Below, one piece after another: positions 27,312 to 36,188 of a stretch of 64,000 nt of DNA (position 1 is the first letter of the stretch; every line of letters starts with the position of its first letter). The notes beneath the pieces are model-generated. The model saw nothing but the letters and a program-made list of their open reading frames with translations. It made no database searches and was not told where the DNA came from. This stretch comes from Acidobacteria bacterium Ga0077534. Its GTDB lineage: Bacteria; Acidobacteriota; Blastocatellia; Pyrinomonadales; Pyrinomonadaceae. The stretch is from positions 51,859 to 115,858 of the forward strand of contig LNEI01000002.1 in NCBI GenBank assembly GCA_001464455.1, in the 5' to 3' direction. Made by a program: the position numbers and the translations under genes.

Positions 27312-28043
27312 ATGATACAACGACAACTGTCCACCGTCCTCTTAGCTCTCTTGCTCTTCGCCGTCTCGGCTCACGCTCAGCGCCCAGAGGTTACAATCAG
27401 TTTGAACGAACCGTTTTTTGACGCACTCCTCGATTCAGTGTTCTCAAATTTTGAACCGCCTGAGTTCTCGATGGCGTCGTTTGGGTCGGACAGTCTCAGT
27501 TCGCCGTCTGTCGGAGGACTGGACTGGTCGGTCGGTACGGCTTTTTCGGCCCCCTCTCTCGCGGCATCTCTCCAAGATGCGGGAGAGGTAGGAGCCTGCA
27601 CTGAGTCTGTAAAGCTGCTTCGTGAAATGCGAGGGGTAAAGACCGCTGTTCGCTTTAGAGACGGTAAGGTTGTCGCTCCACTCGCATTTACCGGAACGTA
27701 TTCGGCTCCCTTTATCGGGTGCGTAGAATTTGCGGGATTTGCGGAATCGAATCTAGAACTCGAGTTCGACCAGAATACACAACGGCTTATAGGACGAGTT
27801 CAGGTCACTACTGTCAATCTGAACGGCACAGGCGGCGTAGGTGGGACCATGATTGCGAGGCTGATTCAAGGTTCGATAGATAAGAAGATGAACCCGGTCG
27901 AGATACTCTCGCTTGAGAAGGTTTCTTTTGGAGTACCAGTTCAACGTGCGGGCCTGCTTAAGATGCGAGCCCATCGGATAAGGCCCGAAGTTGGCAACGG
28001 GGTACTTAACGTCCGTGTCGAATATGACTTCGTCAAAGGTTAG
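27312..28043 (+). CDS. Secreted protein of unknown function
   Basis: 243 residues with a signal peptide (LSTVLLALLLFAVSAHAQ). The mature part starts RPEVTISLNEPFFDALLDSVF, then a Ser/Phe-rich stretch, then a beta-rich region (FRDGKVVAPLAFTGTYSAPF, NLELEFDQNTQRLIGRVQVT). This pattern of a lipid-binding-like or outer-leaflet beta domain is only an impression, and no family is recognised. It is followed by a strong terminator, so it is a single gene or the end of a kdsD operon. Confidence 0.6.
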   Translation: MIQRQLSTVLLALLLFAVSAHAQRPEVTISLNEPFFDALLDSVFSNFEPPEFSMASFGSDSLSSPSVGGLDWSVGTAFSAPSLAASLQDAGEVGACTESVKLLREMRGVKTAVRFRDGKVVAPLAFTGTYSAPFIGCVEFAGFAESNLELEFDQNTQRLIGRVQVTTVNLNGTGGVGGTMIARLIQGSIDKKMNPVEILSLEKVSFGVPVQRAGLLKMRAHRIRPEVGNGVLNVRVEYDFVKG

Positions 28044-28107
28044 GCAGCATTACTGAAAACGTTGGTCTGCGTAGGAAATAGTATCGCCACAATCAAACTG
28101 CAACCTC

Positions 28108-28133
28108 AAAAAGCCCGTTTTGTCGGGCTTTTT
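28108..28133 (+). terminator. Intrinsic terminator
   Basis: AAAAAGCCCG and CGGGCTTTTT form a 10-bp stem around a 6-nt loop, ending in T. It separates the secreted protein gene from the Gln/Arg-rich protein gene. Confidence 0.9.
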
Positions 28134-28200
28134 CCTATTGGTACGCGTTTTGCCACATAGCGGTTTGACGGAACAATTTCGCCAAAAAAGGGGAAGTTTT

Positions 28201-29358
28201 ATGAAAAAAGAATTCAGAAGAAAAATGATTGGCTGGTTCGGCAGCGTTGGTCTTTTGGCCGCCGTGGTGGTCACGAGCGTCAGCGCTCAGAGCGATCGAG
28301 GTAAGAACGAAGGTCGTACTCAGCGCCCCGAACGTCAGAATGTAGAAAAGGCGGAGACTCGCCAGCGTCAGCCTAGACAACAGCCGCCGCCGAGGCAGAA
28401 TGAACGAAAGGAAGGCGAGGAGCAGGCAAGGCGACAAGCTGAAACGCGCGCCCGGGCCGAGTCACAGCGTCAGCAGCAGGTTAGAGCACAGCAGGAAGAT
28501 CGACGTCGACGAGACGAGCAGAGCCAGCGCGAGCAGAATCAGCGCGCTGAGCAAATGAGGAGGCAGCAATCCGATCGTGTGGTTAGGGTTCAATCCGAAA
28601 GAGAACGTCAGGAGCAGGAGCAGAAGCGTCGAGCCAATGTTCAGACGATTCCGCGCGACGATGATCGAATCAGTCGTGAGGCCGCGCTCGAACGCCAGAG
28701 GGTCGAAGAACGGAGGCTCCAGATGCAGGGGCCGACACGGCCGGGCGTTCGTCCGCAGGCTAACGATCGCGGCGTACGGTACGACCAGATAACCCGACAG
28801 CAGCAAGAACAGCTTCGACGTCAACGCGTGAACCAGTACAACCAGCGTTGGAACAACTGGCAGACGATTTCAAAGGATCGTTATCGTCAGCTCGAACGGC
28901 AGCGGCGTATTGCTTACCTTCGCTATCAACAGCGATATTGGGAACGACTTCGTCGCGATCAGCTAAGGTTGCAGCAGGCTAGATACTACGATAACTACTA
29001 CAATAATTATCGATATAGCCGAAGCGGACAGTACTATTATACTAGCCAGTACGGAGCTCAAATGCTTCGTGACGCGTTGCAGAATGGCTACGAAGAGGGT
29101 TTTTACGCGGGACAAGCTGACAGGCAGGATGGCTGGGGCTACAACCCGACTAATTCCTATGGATACCAAGATGCGGCAATCGGCTATGACTCATACTACG
29201 TAACTTATGACGAGTATAATTACTATTTCCGTGAAGGATTCCGTCGAGGATACGAAGACGGATATTACGGCCGAAATCAATACGGCAATTATTCAAATGG
29301 GAAATATACGATCCTTGGTACGATCGTAGGAGCAGTTCTAGACATCTTTGTGAACTAA
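28201..29358 (+). CDS. Secreted Gln/Arg/Glu-rich protein with Tyr/Gly-rich C-terminus
   Basis: 385 residues from ATG 28201, which has an AGGGGAAG site 5 bp upstream and starts a signal peptide (GWFGSVGLLAAVVVTSVSAQ). Residues ~28-200 are extremely rich in Gln, Arg and Glu and probably form a charged coiled coil. Residues ~200-275 keep Arg/Gln with aromatic residues (LRYQQRYWERLRRDQLRLQQ). The last ~110 residues are Tyr/Gly/Asn-rich with repeated units such as GYEEGFYAGQADRQDG and GYEDGYYGRNQYG. The end is hydrophobic (ILGTIVGAVLDIFVN). The sequence suggests a nucleic-acid or polysaccharide-contacting envelope protein, but no function is known. Strong terminators flank it, so it is transcribed alone. 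Confidence 0.75.
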   Translation: MKKEFRRKMIGWFGSVGLLAAVVVTSVSAQSDRGKNEGRTQRPERQNVEKAETRQRQPRQQPPPRQNERKEGEEQARRQAETRARAESQRQQQVRAQQEDRRRRDEQSQREQNQRAEQMRRQQSDRVVRVQSERERQEQEQKRRANVQTIPRDDDRISREAALERQRVEERRLQMQGPTRPGVRPQANDRGVRYDQITRQQQEQLRRQRVNQYNQRWNNWQTISKDRYRQLERQRRIAYLRYQQRYWERLRRDQLRLQQARYYDNYYNNYRYSRSGQYYYTSQYGAQMLRDALQNGYEEGFYAGQADRQDGWGYNPTNSYGYQDAAIGYDSYYVTYDEYNYYFREGFRRGYEDGYYGRNQYGNYSNGKYTILGTIVGAVLDIFVN

Positions 29359-29384
29359 ACGATCTTAAAGCCTCAAGCTCAATT

Positions 29385-29422
29385 GGCCGCGATTGGCTGG
29401 AAGCAGCCAATCGCGGCCTTTT
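29385..29422. terminator. Strong, probably bidirectional terminator
   Basis: GGCCGCGATTGGCTG and CAGCCAATCGCGGCC form a 15-bp perfect stem with a tiny loop. On the plus strand it is followed by TTTTCT. On the other side sits the convergent DinB pseudogene. Confidence 0.9.
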
Positions 29423-29460
29423 CTATTTATCAGCAATATTTCCGCAAAAAGGCAATCGAT

Positions 29461-29983
29461 TCATTGTAGGATCGAAAGATATTGCTTCCATGGCCCGACA
29501 TTTGAATCATACTTCCTTGCCATGTAGGTGACGATCTGCCGAATGTGCCCAAGATCGTGAACAGTCCATGTTGAAAGTAGCTGACCAAGAGTAACCTCAC
29601 CTAACTCGGGATGCTGCCCCTTCAACCCGAGTTCGTTATCGGACAGGTTCCAGCTCAAAAGCCTATCAAGGCTAGAAGTGCGAAGCCGAGCGAAGTCGGT
29701 TTAAGAGGTCATCTAGCGTCTTGCCCTTTGAGTTCTCAAACTGTGCCCAGCGGTCAAACGGAACGAAAGTTCGACTCTCACCTTGGGCCAAGATAACTTC
29801 TGCACGGGGGATCCAGTCGGTCTTCTCACAATGGATCAAGTGGCCCACTACATCGTATGGTGCCCAGTCATCGCGATCATGTGCAGAATCTGTCCATTTG
29901 TCGGAAAGCCCTCCGAGCAAGTGTTTAAGGGTTAATGGTGTTTGACTCAGGATCTGGGTCGATTCTATCAGGACGAATTCCAT
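29461..29983 (-). pseudogene. DinB-family protein gene interrupted by a one-base frameshift
   Basis: The first part, from ATG 29983 (MEFVLIESTQILSQTPLTL), runs to LDDLLN and then hits a stop at 29672. Removing one base near 29697-29699 (minus-strand reading AACCGACTTC) restores an unbroken frame, DFARLRTSSLDRLLSWNLSD, that joins the second part ending VGPWKQYLSILQ. Together they give a ~174-residue DinB/YfiT-like four-helix protein with the metal-site His in VVGHLIHCEKTDW and TVHDLGHIRQI. Such proteins are often thiol-dependent transferases. Whether this is a real mutation or a sequencing or assembly error cannot be told. The gene is divergent from der with a 44-bp gap. Confidence 0.8.
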
Positions 29984-30027
29984 ACTTCGCAAAGTACACC
30001 CAGTGTTTGCTAGAATCAAGCCGTTCT

Positions 30028-31380
30028 ATGAAAACTCCACTTGTAGCAATCATCGGCCGGCCCAATGTTGGGAAATCGACCCTATTCAATCGGCTGACCG
30101 GGTCGCGCAAAGCCATAGTTGGCGATGAGCCCGGGATTACCCGCGACCGCATGTTTGGCGAAGTAGAGTGGAAGGCGAAGACTTTCCGGCTCGTCGATAC
30201 CGGTGGGATAGTACCGGATGATGAGGCGATAATTCCGGCCAATATTTTTAAGCAGGCATCTTTTGCTATTGACGAAGCGGTAGCGATCATCTGGGTTCTC
30301 GATTCGCGAGCAGGGGCGATCCCGCTTGATGAAGAACTCGGGGTATTGCTGAGAAACACAGGTAAACCGGTGATCATCGCTGCTAACAAATGCGAATCGC
30401 GTTCGGTTGAGAACGAGGCAGGCGAGTTTTATCAGTTTGGCTTTGATATTGCGCCTATCTCAGCAGAACACGGCACTGGCATCGGCGATCTGCTAGATCA
30501 GGTTTTCGATCACCTACAATTTGAAGATGATGAGGAAGCGGTCGAGTCTACTGATATTAAACTCGCTATCATCGGGCGTCCAAACGTAGGCAAGTCTTCG
30601 CTCTTAAACAAACTACTTGGGGAAGAACGGGTCATCGTTTCGCCGATAGCCGGAACTACTCGCGACGCTATCGACACACATCTTACGGTCGACGGGCAAG
30701 ATTTCACGCTGATCGATACGGCCGGAATTCGCCGGAAGGGTAAGACGACAGAGATGGCCGAAAAGCTTTCTGTCATCATGGCGAGGAAATCGCTCGAACG
30801 TGCGGACGTTGCGTTGATGGTGATAGACGCAGTAGAAGGCGTAACAAATCTGGATGCCAACATCGCGGGGTATGCGGTCGAATCAGGATGTTCGGTAATC
30901 ATTGTAGTTAATAAGTGGGATGCACTTGAAGAAAAGGAAACAAACACGATCTATGAATTCGAGCGTTCCCTCCGTGAGGCGATGAAATTTCTCGATTGGG
31001 CCCCGATCGTCACGGCATCAGCACTTTCAGGCCAGCGTGTGGCAAAGATCCTTCCCCTCGTCAAACAGGCAGGTGAGGCTCGGAATCAAAGGATACCGAC
31101 GTCACAGCTAAACAAATTCTTTGAAAGTATGATCTCGCAGCCAAAAGGCGGAGCACCTGCTACCGGTAAGACAGGACTTTCGCGACTGAAGATCCAATTC
31201 CTCACTCAAGCCGGAATGCGACCTCCGCTTTTTATCCTGTTTACATCGGGAGGCACCGCTACCGCAAAGCTTCATTTTTCATATCTTCGCTATGTTGAAA
31301 ACCGCATTCGCGAAGAATTCGGTTTTTTTGCAACTCCGATCCGGCTAGTTGAGCGACATAAGCCTAAACAAAAGAAGTAA
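30028..31380 (+). CDS. der: Ribosome assembly GTPase Der (EngA)
   Basis: 450 residues from ATG 30028. An in-frame start at 29935 would add residues absent from Der. There are two GTPase domains in tandem. The first has GRPNVGKSTLFNRL, DTGG and NKCE. The second, from about residue 180, has GRPNVGKSSLLNKLL, DTAGIRRKGK and NKWD. The C-terminal KH-like domain ends with RLVERHKPKQKK. Der acts in maturation of the large ribosomal subunit in the cytoplasm and is essential in most bacteria. The divergent neighbour is the broken DinB gene. Confidence 0.95.
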   Translation: MKTPLVAIIGRPNVGKSTLFNRLTGSRKAIVGDEPGITRDRMFGEVEWKAKTFRLVDTGGIVPDDEAIIPANIFKQASFAIDEAVAIIWVLDSRAGAIPLDEELGVLLRNTGKPVIIAANKCESRSVENEAGEFYQFGFDIAPISAEHGTGIGDLLDQVFDHLQFEDDEEAVESTDIKLAIIGRPNVGKSSLLNKLLGEERVIVSPIAGTTRDAIDTHLTVDGQDFTLIDTAGIRRKGKTTEMAEKLSVIMARKSLERADVALMVIDAVEGVTNLDANIAGYAVESGCSVIIVVNKWDALEEKETNTIYEFERSLREAMKFLDWAPIVTASALSGQRVAKILPLVKQAGEARNQRIPTSQLNKFFESMISQPKGGAPATGKTGLSRLKIQFLTQAGMRPPLFILFTSGGTATAKLHFSYLRYVENRIREEFGFFATPIRLVERHKPKQKK

Positions 31381-31429
31381 CCTTTCTTTAGAATTGGCAT
31401 TCGACGCACCGTTAGCTAAAATTCTGTGA

Positions 31430-32902
31430 GTGGAGATTATCCTTGTATCTATACGCCTCGGCCTCGCTGCGATCTTCGGCGTTGCCGCATTTGGCAAGCT
31501 GATCGATCGTGAAGGCTCGTCGAAGGCACTGCGGGATTTTGGTATGCCAGAAGGCCTTCTTCCTGCGGCAGTATTTCTGCTCCCGCTCGCCGAGCTCGCG
31601 ATTGCTTTTGGTCTGATATTCGTCGAGACTTCATGGTATTCAGCGATCGGCGGTGGAGCCTTGTTCGCTGTTTTTACTGGCGGAATGCTTTATCAGATAG
31701 CAAGGGGAAATGCTCCGGACTGTCATTGTTTTGGACAAATTCATAGCGAGCCAGTTGGGATCTCAAGCGTCGTTCGCAATCTCGTATTTCTTGCTTTGGC
31801 AATCATAATGATCGTTTCGGGGCGGGCGAATCAGGGTTTGAATCTGGCGAACTCGAATCAGGAAGTTATGCAGATCCTAATTGGTGTAGCGGTGATCGGA
31901 TTACTGGCAGCGGCCGTTTATCTGCTGAAAAAAATTTCCGACCAGCAGAATCAAATAATGCGACGGATCGAGGTTTTGGAGATAACGGCAAATGAAGGCG
32001 GGACCATCGAAAGGGAAGAATTAAGCCACCCCCACGATGGGCTGCCGATCGGCGGGCATTTTCCCGATTTCGAGCTTTTTGACACGAGTGCCAATCTGAT
32101 TACTTCAGAACAACTTAAGAAGACTAGCGTCCCGACGCTTTTCTTTTTTGTCAGCCCAACCTGCAACCCGTGCAAGGCACTGCTGCCGGAGATCGCTGAA
32201 TGGCGAAAGCAACTCCTTGGCAAGGTGAATTTCATTTTTATCAGTAATGGCAAGGCTCAAGCCAATATCGACAAATTTGGCGAGGATCCTCGGCTACCGA
32301 TCCTTCTCCAGAAAGAACGTGAAATAGCCGAGACGGTTAATGCGAAATGGACCCCAACCGCTATCTTGATGGATGCAAACGGGAAGGTTGCCAGTCACGC
32401 AGCGGCGGGCGATTCCGCAATTCGAAAGTTGGTGGAGCAAATATGTTCTGAGGATCTTAGCCGCGAATTCACCTACTTTGCTCATGATCACGACCATGGA
32501 CATTCGCATAACAAGATCGGTGAAAACGTTCCTGTCTTTTCCCTTACGGATATTAGGGGAAAGGTTGTCGACACCGACTACTTCCTCGGTAAGCAGACAC
32601 TCGTGACCTTTTGGAGCTTAACTTGCCCGTTTTGCACCACGATGATGGAGGAACTAAAGACTTGGGATAAAACTCGAGGGAAAGATTCACCCAACCTTGT
32701 CATTTTTTCGGAGGGAGACGCGAAAGCTCACGAGGAGTTCGGACTAGATGCCCCGATCATCCTTGATGAGGGCTACAAGACCGCGTCGGCATTCGGGATG
32801 TTCGGAACCCCGTCGGCAGTGCTCGTGAACGAGGAAGGCAAGATCGTCTCAGAAACCGCAGTAGGTGCGGCTAACATCTGGTCGCTGGTGCGTAAAAACT
32901 AA
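31430..32902 (+). CDS. MauE/DoxX-type membrane protein fused to two thioredoxin-like domains
   Basis: 490 residues from GTG 31430. Residues ~1-165 are a four-helix MauE-like domain with the Cys pair CHCFG. A fifth helix and a short coiled linker follow. Residues ~205-340 form a thioredoxin-like domain with active site CNPC and the cis-Pro region KWTPTAILMD. A His-rich bridge (HDHDHGHSHN, ~350-360) leads to a second thioredoxin-like domain with CPFC (~400) and MFGTPSAVLVNEEGK. The layout suggests a membrane electron carrier that passes thiol electrons to or from periplasmic domains, like a compact DsbD system. The His bridge may bind metal. The partner protein is unknown. Downstream lies tgt. 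Confidence 0.82.
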   Translation: MEIILVSIRLGLAAIFGVAAFGKLIDREGSSKALRDFGMPEGLLPAAVFLLPLAELAIAFGLIFVETSWYSAIGGGALFAVFTGGMLYQIARGNAPDCHCFGQIHSEPVGISSVVRNLVFLALAIIMIVSGRANQGLNLANSNQEVMQILIGVAVIGLLAAAVYLLKKISDQQNQIMRRIEVLEITANEGGTIEREELSHPHDGLPIGGHFPDFELFDTSANLITSEQLKKTSVPTLFFFVSPTCNPCKALLPEIAEWRKQLLGKVNFIFISNGKAQANIDKFGEDPRLPILLQKEREIAETVNAKWTPTAILMDANGKVASHAAAGDSAIRKLVEQICSEDLSREFTYFAHDHDHGHSHNKIGENVPVFSLTDIRGKVVDTDYFLGKQTLVTFWSLTCPFCTTMMEELKTWDKTRGKDSPNLVIFSEGDAKAHEEFGLDAPIILDEGYKTASAFGMFGTPSAVLVNEEGKIVSETAVGAANIWSLVRKN

Positions 32903-32938
32903 CCTCGCCTTCTCGAATTTGCGATAATCAATTAAACA

Positions 32939-34105
32939 ATGGATCCAATCGACTGGAAGGTCATCGCGAATGACGGCAATGCTCGTTCGGGAATAATTAC
33001 CACGAGGCGCTCGACCATTGAAACACCCGTTTTTATGCCGGTTGGTACCCAGGGAGCGGTCAAGGGACTGCGTTTCGAATGGCTCGAACAGGAGCTGGAC
33101 GCACGAATAATACTTGGCAACACATATCATCTCTTTCTCCGGCCGGGTGTCGATACGATCCGGCAAATGGGTGGGTTGCACCGATTTTCATCTTGGAATC
33201 GTTCGCTTTTGACCGACTCCGGCGGGTTTCAAGTTTTTTCGCTAACAGATCTAAGGAAGCTTACTGAGGAGGGCGTTGAGTTTCGATCGCACCTTGATGG
33301 GAGTAAGAAGTTCTTGTCTCCCGAGGTCTCGATGGAGATACAGGCATCTCTCGGTTCTGAGATCGTCATGGTTTTCGACGAATGCCCGCCTGGAGATGCG
33401 GGCCATGAGCGAACCAAACAGAGTCTCGAGATGACCGCCCGCTGGGCTTTGCGATCCAAAACTCGGTTCAATGAGTTGCAGGAGACCGGACTGGATATGG
33501 GCTTTGTCAATGACGGGCGTCAGTCTCTTTTCGGGATTATCCAGGGTGCCGGACATTTGGATCTACGGCGTGAAAGTCTCCAGCGAACGGTAGAGATCGG
33601 TTTCGACGGCTATGCGATCGGCGGCCTTAGCGTGGGTGAGGAAAAATCGGTAATGTACGAGGTCCTAGATTTTCTCGCTCCGCAAATGCCTGAAAATGCC
33701 CCGCGTTATCTGATGGGCGTCGGTACGCCAGAAGATCTCATCGAGGCAGTTAACTGCGGTGTCGATATGTTTGATTGTGTTATCCCGACACGAAACGGAC
33801 GGACCGGAACAGCGTTCACCTCGGCTGGCAAAGTCAATATTCGTAACGCAAAATTCATAGCGGATGACGGTCCTCTCGATGCCGACTGCGTTTGCTCTGT
33901 GTGCACTCGTTATTCGCTTTCCTATTTGCGACATCTGTATCAAGCGGGTGAAATGACGGCGGCGATATTGATCTCGCACCATAACGTCGCATTTTTCCTC
34001 GAAACGATGCGAAGAACGCGCGAGGCGATCAAAGGTTCGCATTTCCAGCAGTTTCGAAAGGACTTTCTTAATAGGCTGCGACAAAACGACGCATCGGTCG
34101 TTTGA
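32939..34105 (+). CDS. tgt: tRNA-guanine transglycosylase (queuine tRNA-ribosyltransferase)
   Basis: 388 residues, close to the usual length. Landmarks are TPVFMPVGTQGAVKGL, the catalytic nucleophile-side loops LLTDSGGFQVFSL and GGLSVGEEKSVMYE, and MFDCVIPTRNGRTGTAF. The zinc site CVCSVCTRYSLSYLRHL shows the three Cys and the His follows in LISHHNVAF. It exchanges guanine 34 for preQ1 in tRNA with GUN anticodons. It stands just before yajC-secD-secF, the same order found in many bacteria. Confidence 0.95.
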   Translation: MDPIDWKVIANDGNARSGIITTRRSTIETPVFMPVGTQGAVKGLRFEWLEQELDARIILGNTYHLFLRPGVDTIRQMGGLHRFSSWNRSLLTDSGGFQVFSLTDLRKLTEEGVEFRSHLDGSKKFLSPEVSMEIQASLGSEIVMVFDECPPGDAGHERTKQSLEMTARWALRSKTRFNELQETGLDMGFVNDGRQSLFGIIQGAGHLDLRRESLQRTVEIGFDGYAIGGLSVGEEKSVMYEVLDFLAPQMPENAPRYLMGVGTPEDLIEAVNCGVDMFDCVIPTRNGRTGTAFTSAGKVNIRNAKFIADDGPLDADCVCSVCTRYSLSYLRHLYQAGEMTAAILISHHNVAFFLETMRRTREAIKGSHFQQFRKDFLNRLRQNDASVV

Positions 34106-34159
34106 TAATGGAGAGCTAAACGTATATCATTTTCTCTTTGTCTTTAGGCACTGGATACA

Positions 34160-34459
34160 ATGAATATTAACCTACTTCTGTTTCAGGACGCAGGCTCGAG
34201 CAGTATCATCTGGACACTGCTGCCTTTTGTCTTCATTTTCGGGATATTTTACTTTCTGGTGATTCTTCCCCAGAAGAAGCAGAAGCAGCAACTCCAGGAC
34301 ATGATCGCCTCGCTTAAGATCAATGATGAAGTTGTAACAAATGGCGGCGTGATCGGCGTGATCAAGGAAGTTCGGGAAACAAGTTTCGTGATTCAGAGTG
34401 CCGAGAAGTCTTTTATCGAGATAGGGAAAGCAGCCGTCGTAGGCAAGAAAGCTGAATAG
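34160..34459 (+). CDS. yajC: Sec translocase auxiliary subunit YajC
   Basis: 99 residues. One membrane helix (IIWTLLPFVFIFGIFYFLVI) is followed by PQKKQKQQLQDMIASLKINDEVVTNGGVIGVI, the typical YajC signature. It associates with SecDF in the cytoplasmic membrane. It is 4 bp ahead of secD. Confidence 0.93.
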   Translation: MNINLLLFQDAGSSSIIWTLLPFVFIFGIFYFLVILPQKKQKQQLQDMIASLKINDEVVTNGGVIGVIKEVRETSFVIQSAEKSFIEIGKAAVVGKKAE

Positions 34460-34463
34460 CAGT

Positions 34464-36155
34464 ATGAATAGTAAGAGTTTGTGGATAAGGACGGCGGTAG
34501 CCATCATCGTCACTTTGGTTGGTGTGTATTTGGTTTTTGGACCGCGTAGAGTTCCGACCGCCGCCGATTTCTCATGGCAGGGCGTAAAGGACAACCTCGC
34601 ACAAAACATCAATCTCGGTCTCGATCTTAAGGGCGGCTCGCATCTGGTGATGCGGGTAAAGACTGATGATTACCTGCGCAAGCTAACGGAGAACAACGCT
34701 CAGGCAGCGCTCACCGCTGCCCAAGATGCGAAACTTCCTGTTGCTAGCAATACGATAACTGCTGAGGGTACCAATTACTCCGTTGGACTTGTACTTACCG
34801 ATGCATCTCAATCTCAAGCGGTAATAGACGAGGTCAAAAAGAAGGTCGATCTCGTTAACTGGTCTGAAAGCGTTAGCGGGGCAAATATTACTTGGTCCTT
34901 AACTGTTCAGGCTCAGGAGATACTCAAGCGGCAAGCTGTTGACCAAACTCTCAAGATCATTGAGAGCCGAATCAATGCTTTTGGTGTTAAGGAGCCGACG
35001 CTTCAGCGCCATGGCGCGGAGACATCCGGTCAGATTCTACTTCAGATGCCGGGCGTTGACGATCCGGAGCGTGTAAAAAGCCTGATCGGTGCCGTTTCTA
35101 ATCTTTCATTAATGAAGGTTGTCAGCCCGCCGAGTCCTCAAGCCCTTGCGACTTACCCAAGTGAAGAAGCGGCACGACAATCGGTCGGCGGGACACTACC
35201 CCCGAATCGAAAGATATTTCCTTATAGCGAACGAGACGAACCTACGGCCGCTAATCCGTCCGCGACGCCAGATCCTAACCGTCCGAAGCAGTACGTCGTA
35301 GTCGAATATCCTGCGATCGTTGATGGAAGTGAATTGCGAGAGGCGAACGCCATATCCCGCACTGGCAGTGACCGCGATTTCCAGATCTCGTTTGCCTTGA
35401 AGCCAGCGGGCGCCGCAAAATTCGGTGATTGGACTGGAAGGAATATCAATAACTACATGGCTGTAGTTCTCAATGACGAGGTTAAATCAGCTGCCTACAT
35501 TAGATCTCAAATCTTTGATCAGGGCGAGATCTCAGGTCGCTTTACCAAGGCAACTGCTGAGGATCTGGCCCTGACATTGAAGTCCGGAGCTCTGCCAACG
35601 GAGATAGAATATCAGGAAGAAAGGACAGTCGGTCCGAGCCTTGGAGCGGATTCGATCGAGGCTGGTGTCCAGGCTTCGCTCGCCGGGCTTATCTTCATTG
35701 TGATCTTCATGCTTTTCTATTACCGAGGGTCTGGAATTAACGCAGTTGTCGCACTTATTCTAAATATGCTGCTGACCCTTGCCGCTCTGATCACGATCAA
35801 GTCAACTTTGACTCTGCCGGGCATAGCGGGACTTATTCTAGGCATCGGTATGGCCGTTGACTCGAACGTGCTGATCTTTGAAAGAATACGCGAGGAATTG
35901 ACGGGTGGAAAAGGAGTGGGTGAAGCAATAGATCAAGGCTTCGATCGTGCTTTCATCACCATTATTGATACGCACCTTACGACGATCCTGTCTGCAGTCA
36001 TCCTTTACATGTACGGATCAGGGCCGATTCGCGGCTTCGCTGTAACGCTTATCCTTGGCTTGCTGATAAATCTGTTTTCAGCCGTTTTTGTTTCTCGGAC
36101 CATCTTCATGTGGCTTCTTAGAAGGAACCCGAAAATGGAAACCCTTAGTATCTAG
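34464..36155 (+). CDS. secD: Protein translocase subunit SecD
   Basis: 563 residues. An N-terminal helix is followed by NLGLDLKGGSHLVMRV, the P1 periplasmic domain with RINAFGVKEPTLQRHG and ILLQMPGVDDPERVK, then NGxAP-type VVLNDEVKSAAYIRSQI. C-terminal helices contain GLILGIGMAVDSNVLIFERIREEL, the proton-path Asp region. With SecF it uses the proton gradient to pull secreted proteins outward. The large number of secreted proteins in this window fits a strong need for this complex. secF follows after 33 bp. Confidence 0.95.
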   Translation: MNSKSLWIRTAVAIIVTLVGVYLVFGPRRVPTAADFSWQGVKDNLAQNINLGLDLKGGSHLVMRVKTDDYLRKLTENNAQAALTAAQDAKLPVASNTITAEGTNYSVGLVLTDASQSQAVIDEVKKKVDLVNWSESVSGANITWSLTVQAQEILKRQAVDQTLKIIESRINAFGVKEPTLQRHGAETSGQILLQMPGVDDPERVKSLIGAVSNLSLMKVVSPPSPQALATYPSEEAARQSVGGTLPPNRKIFPYSERDEPTAANPSATPDPNRPKQYVVVEYPAIVDGSELREANAISRTGSDRDFQISFALKPAGAAKFGDWTGRNINNYMAVVLNDEVKSAAYIRSQIFDQGEISGRFTKATAEDLALTLKSGALPTEIEYQEERTVGPSLGADSIEAGVQASLAGLIFIVIFMLFYYRGSGINAVVALILNMLLTLAALITIKSTLTLPGIAGLILGIGMAVDSNVLIFERIREELTGGKGVGEAIDQGFDRAFITIIDTHLTTILSAVILYMYGSGPIRGFAVTLILGLLINLFSAVFVSRTIFMWLLRRNPKMETLSI

Positions 36156-36188
36156 CTTTTTTGTTTGGAACTTCCAAACTGTAGAAAA

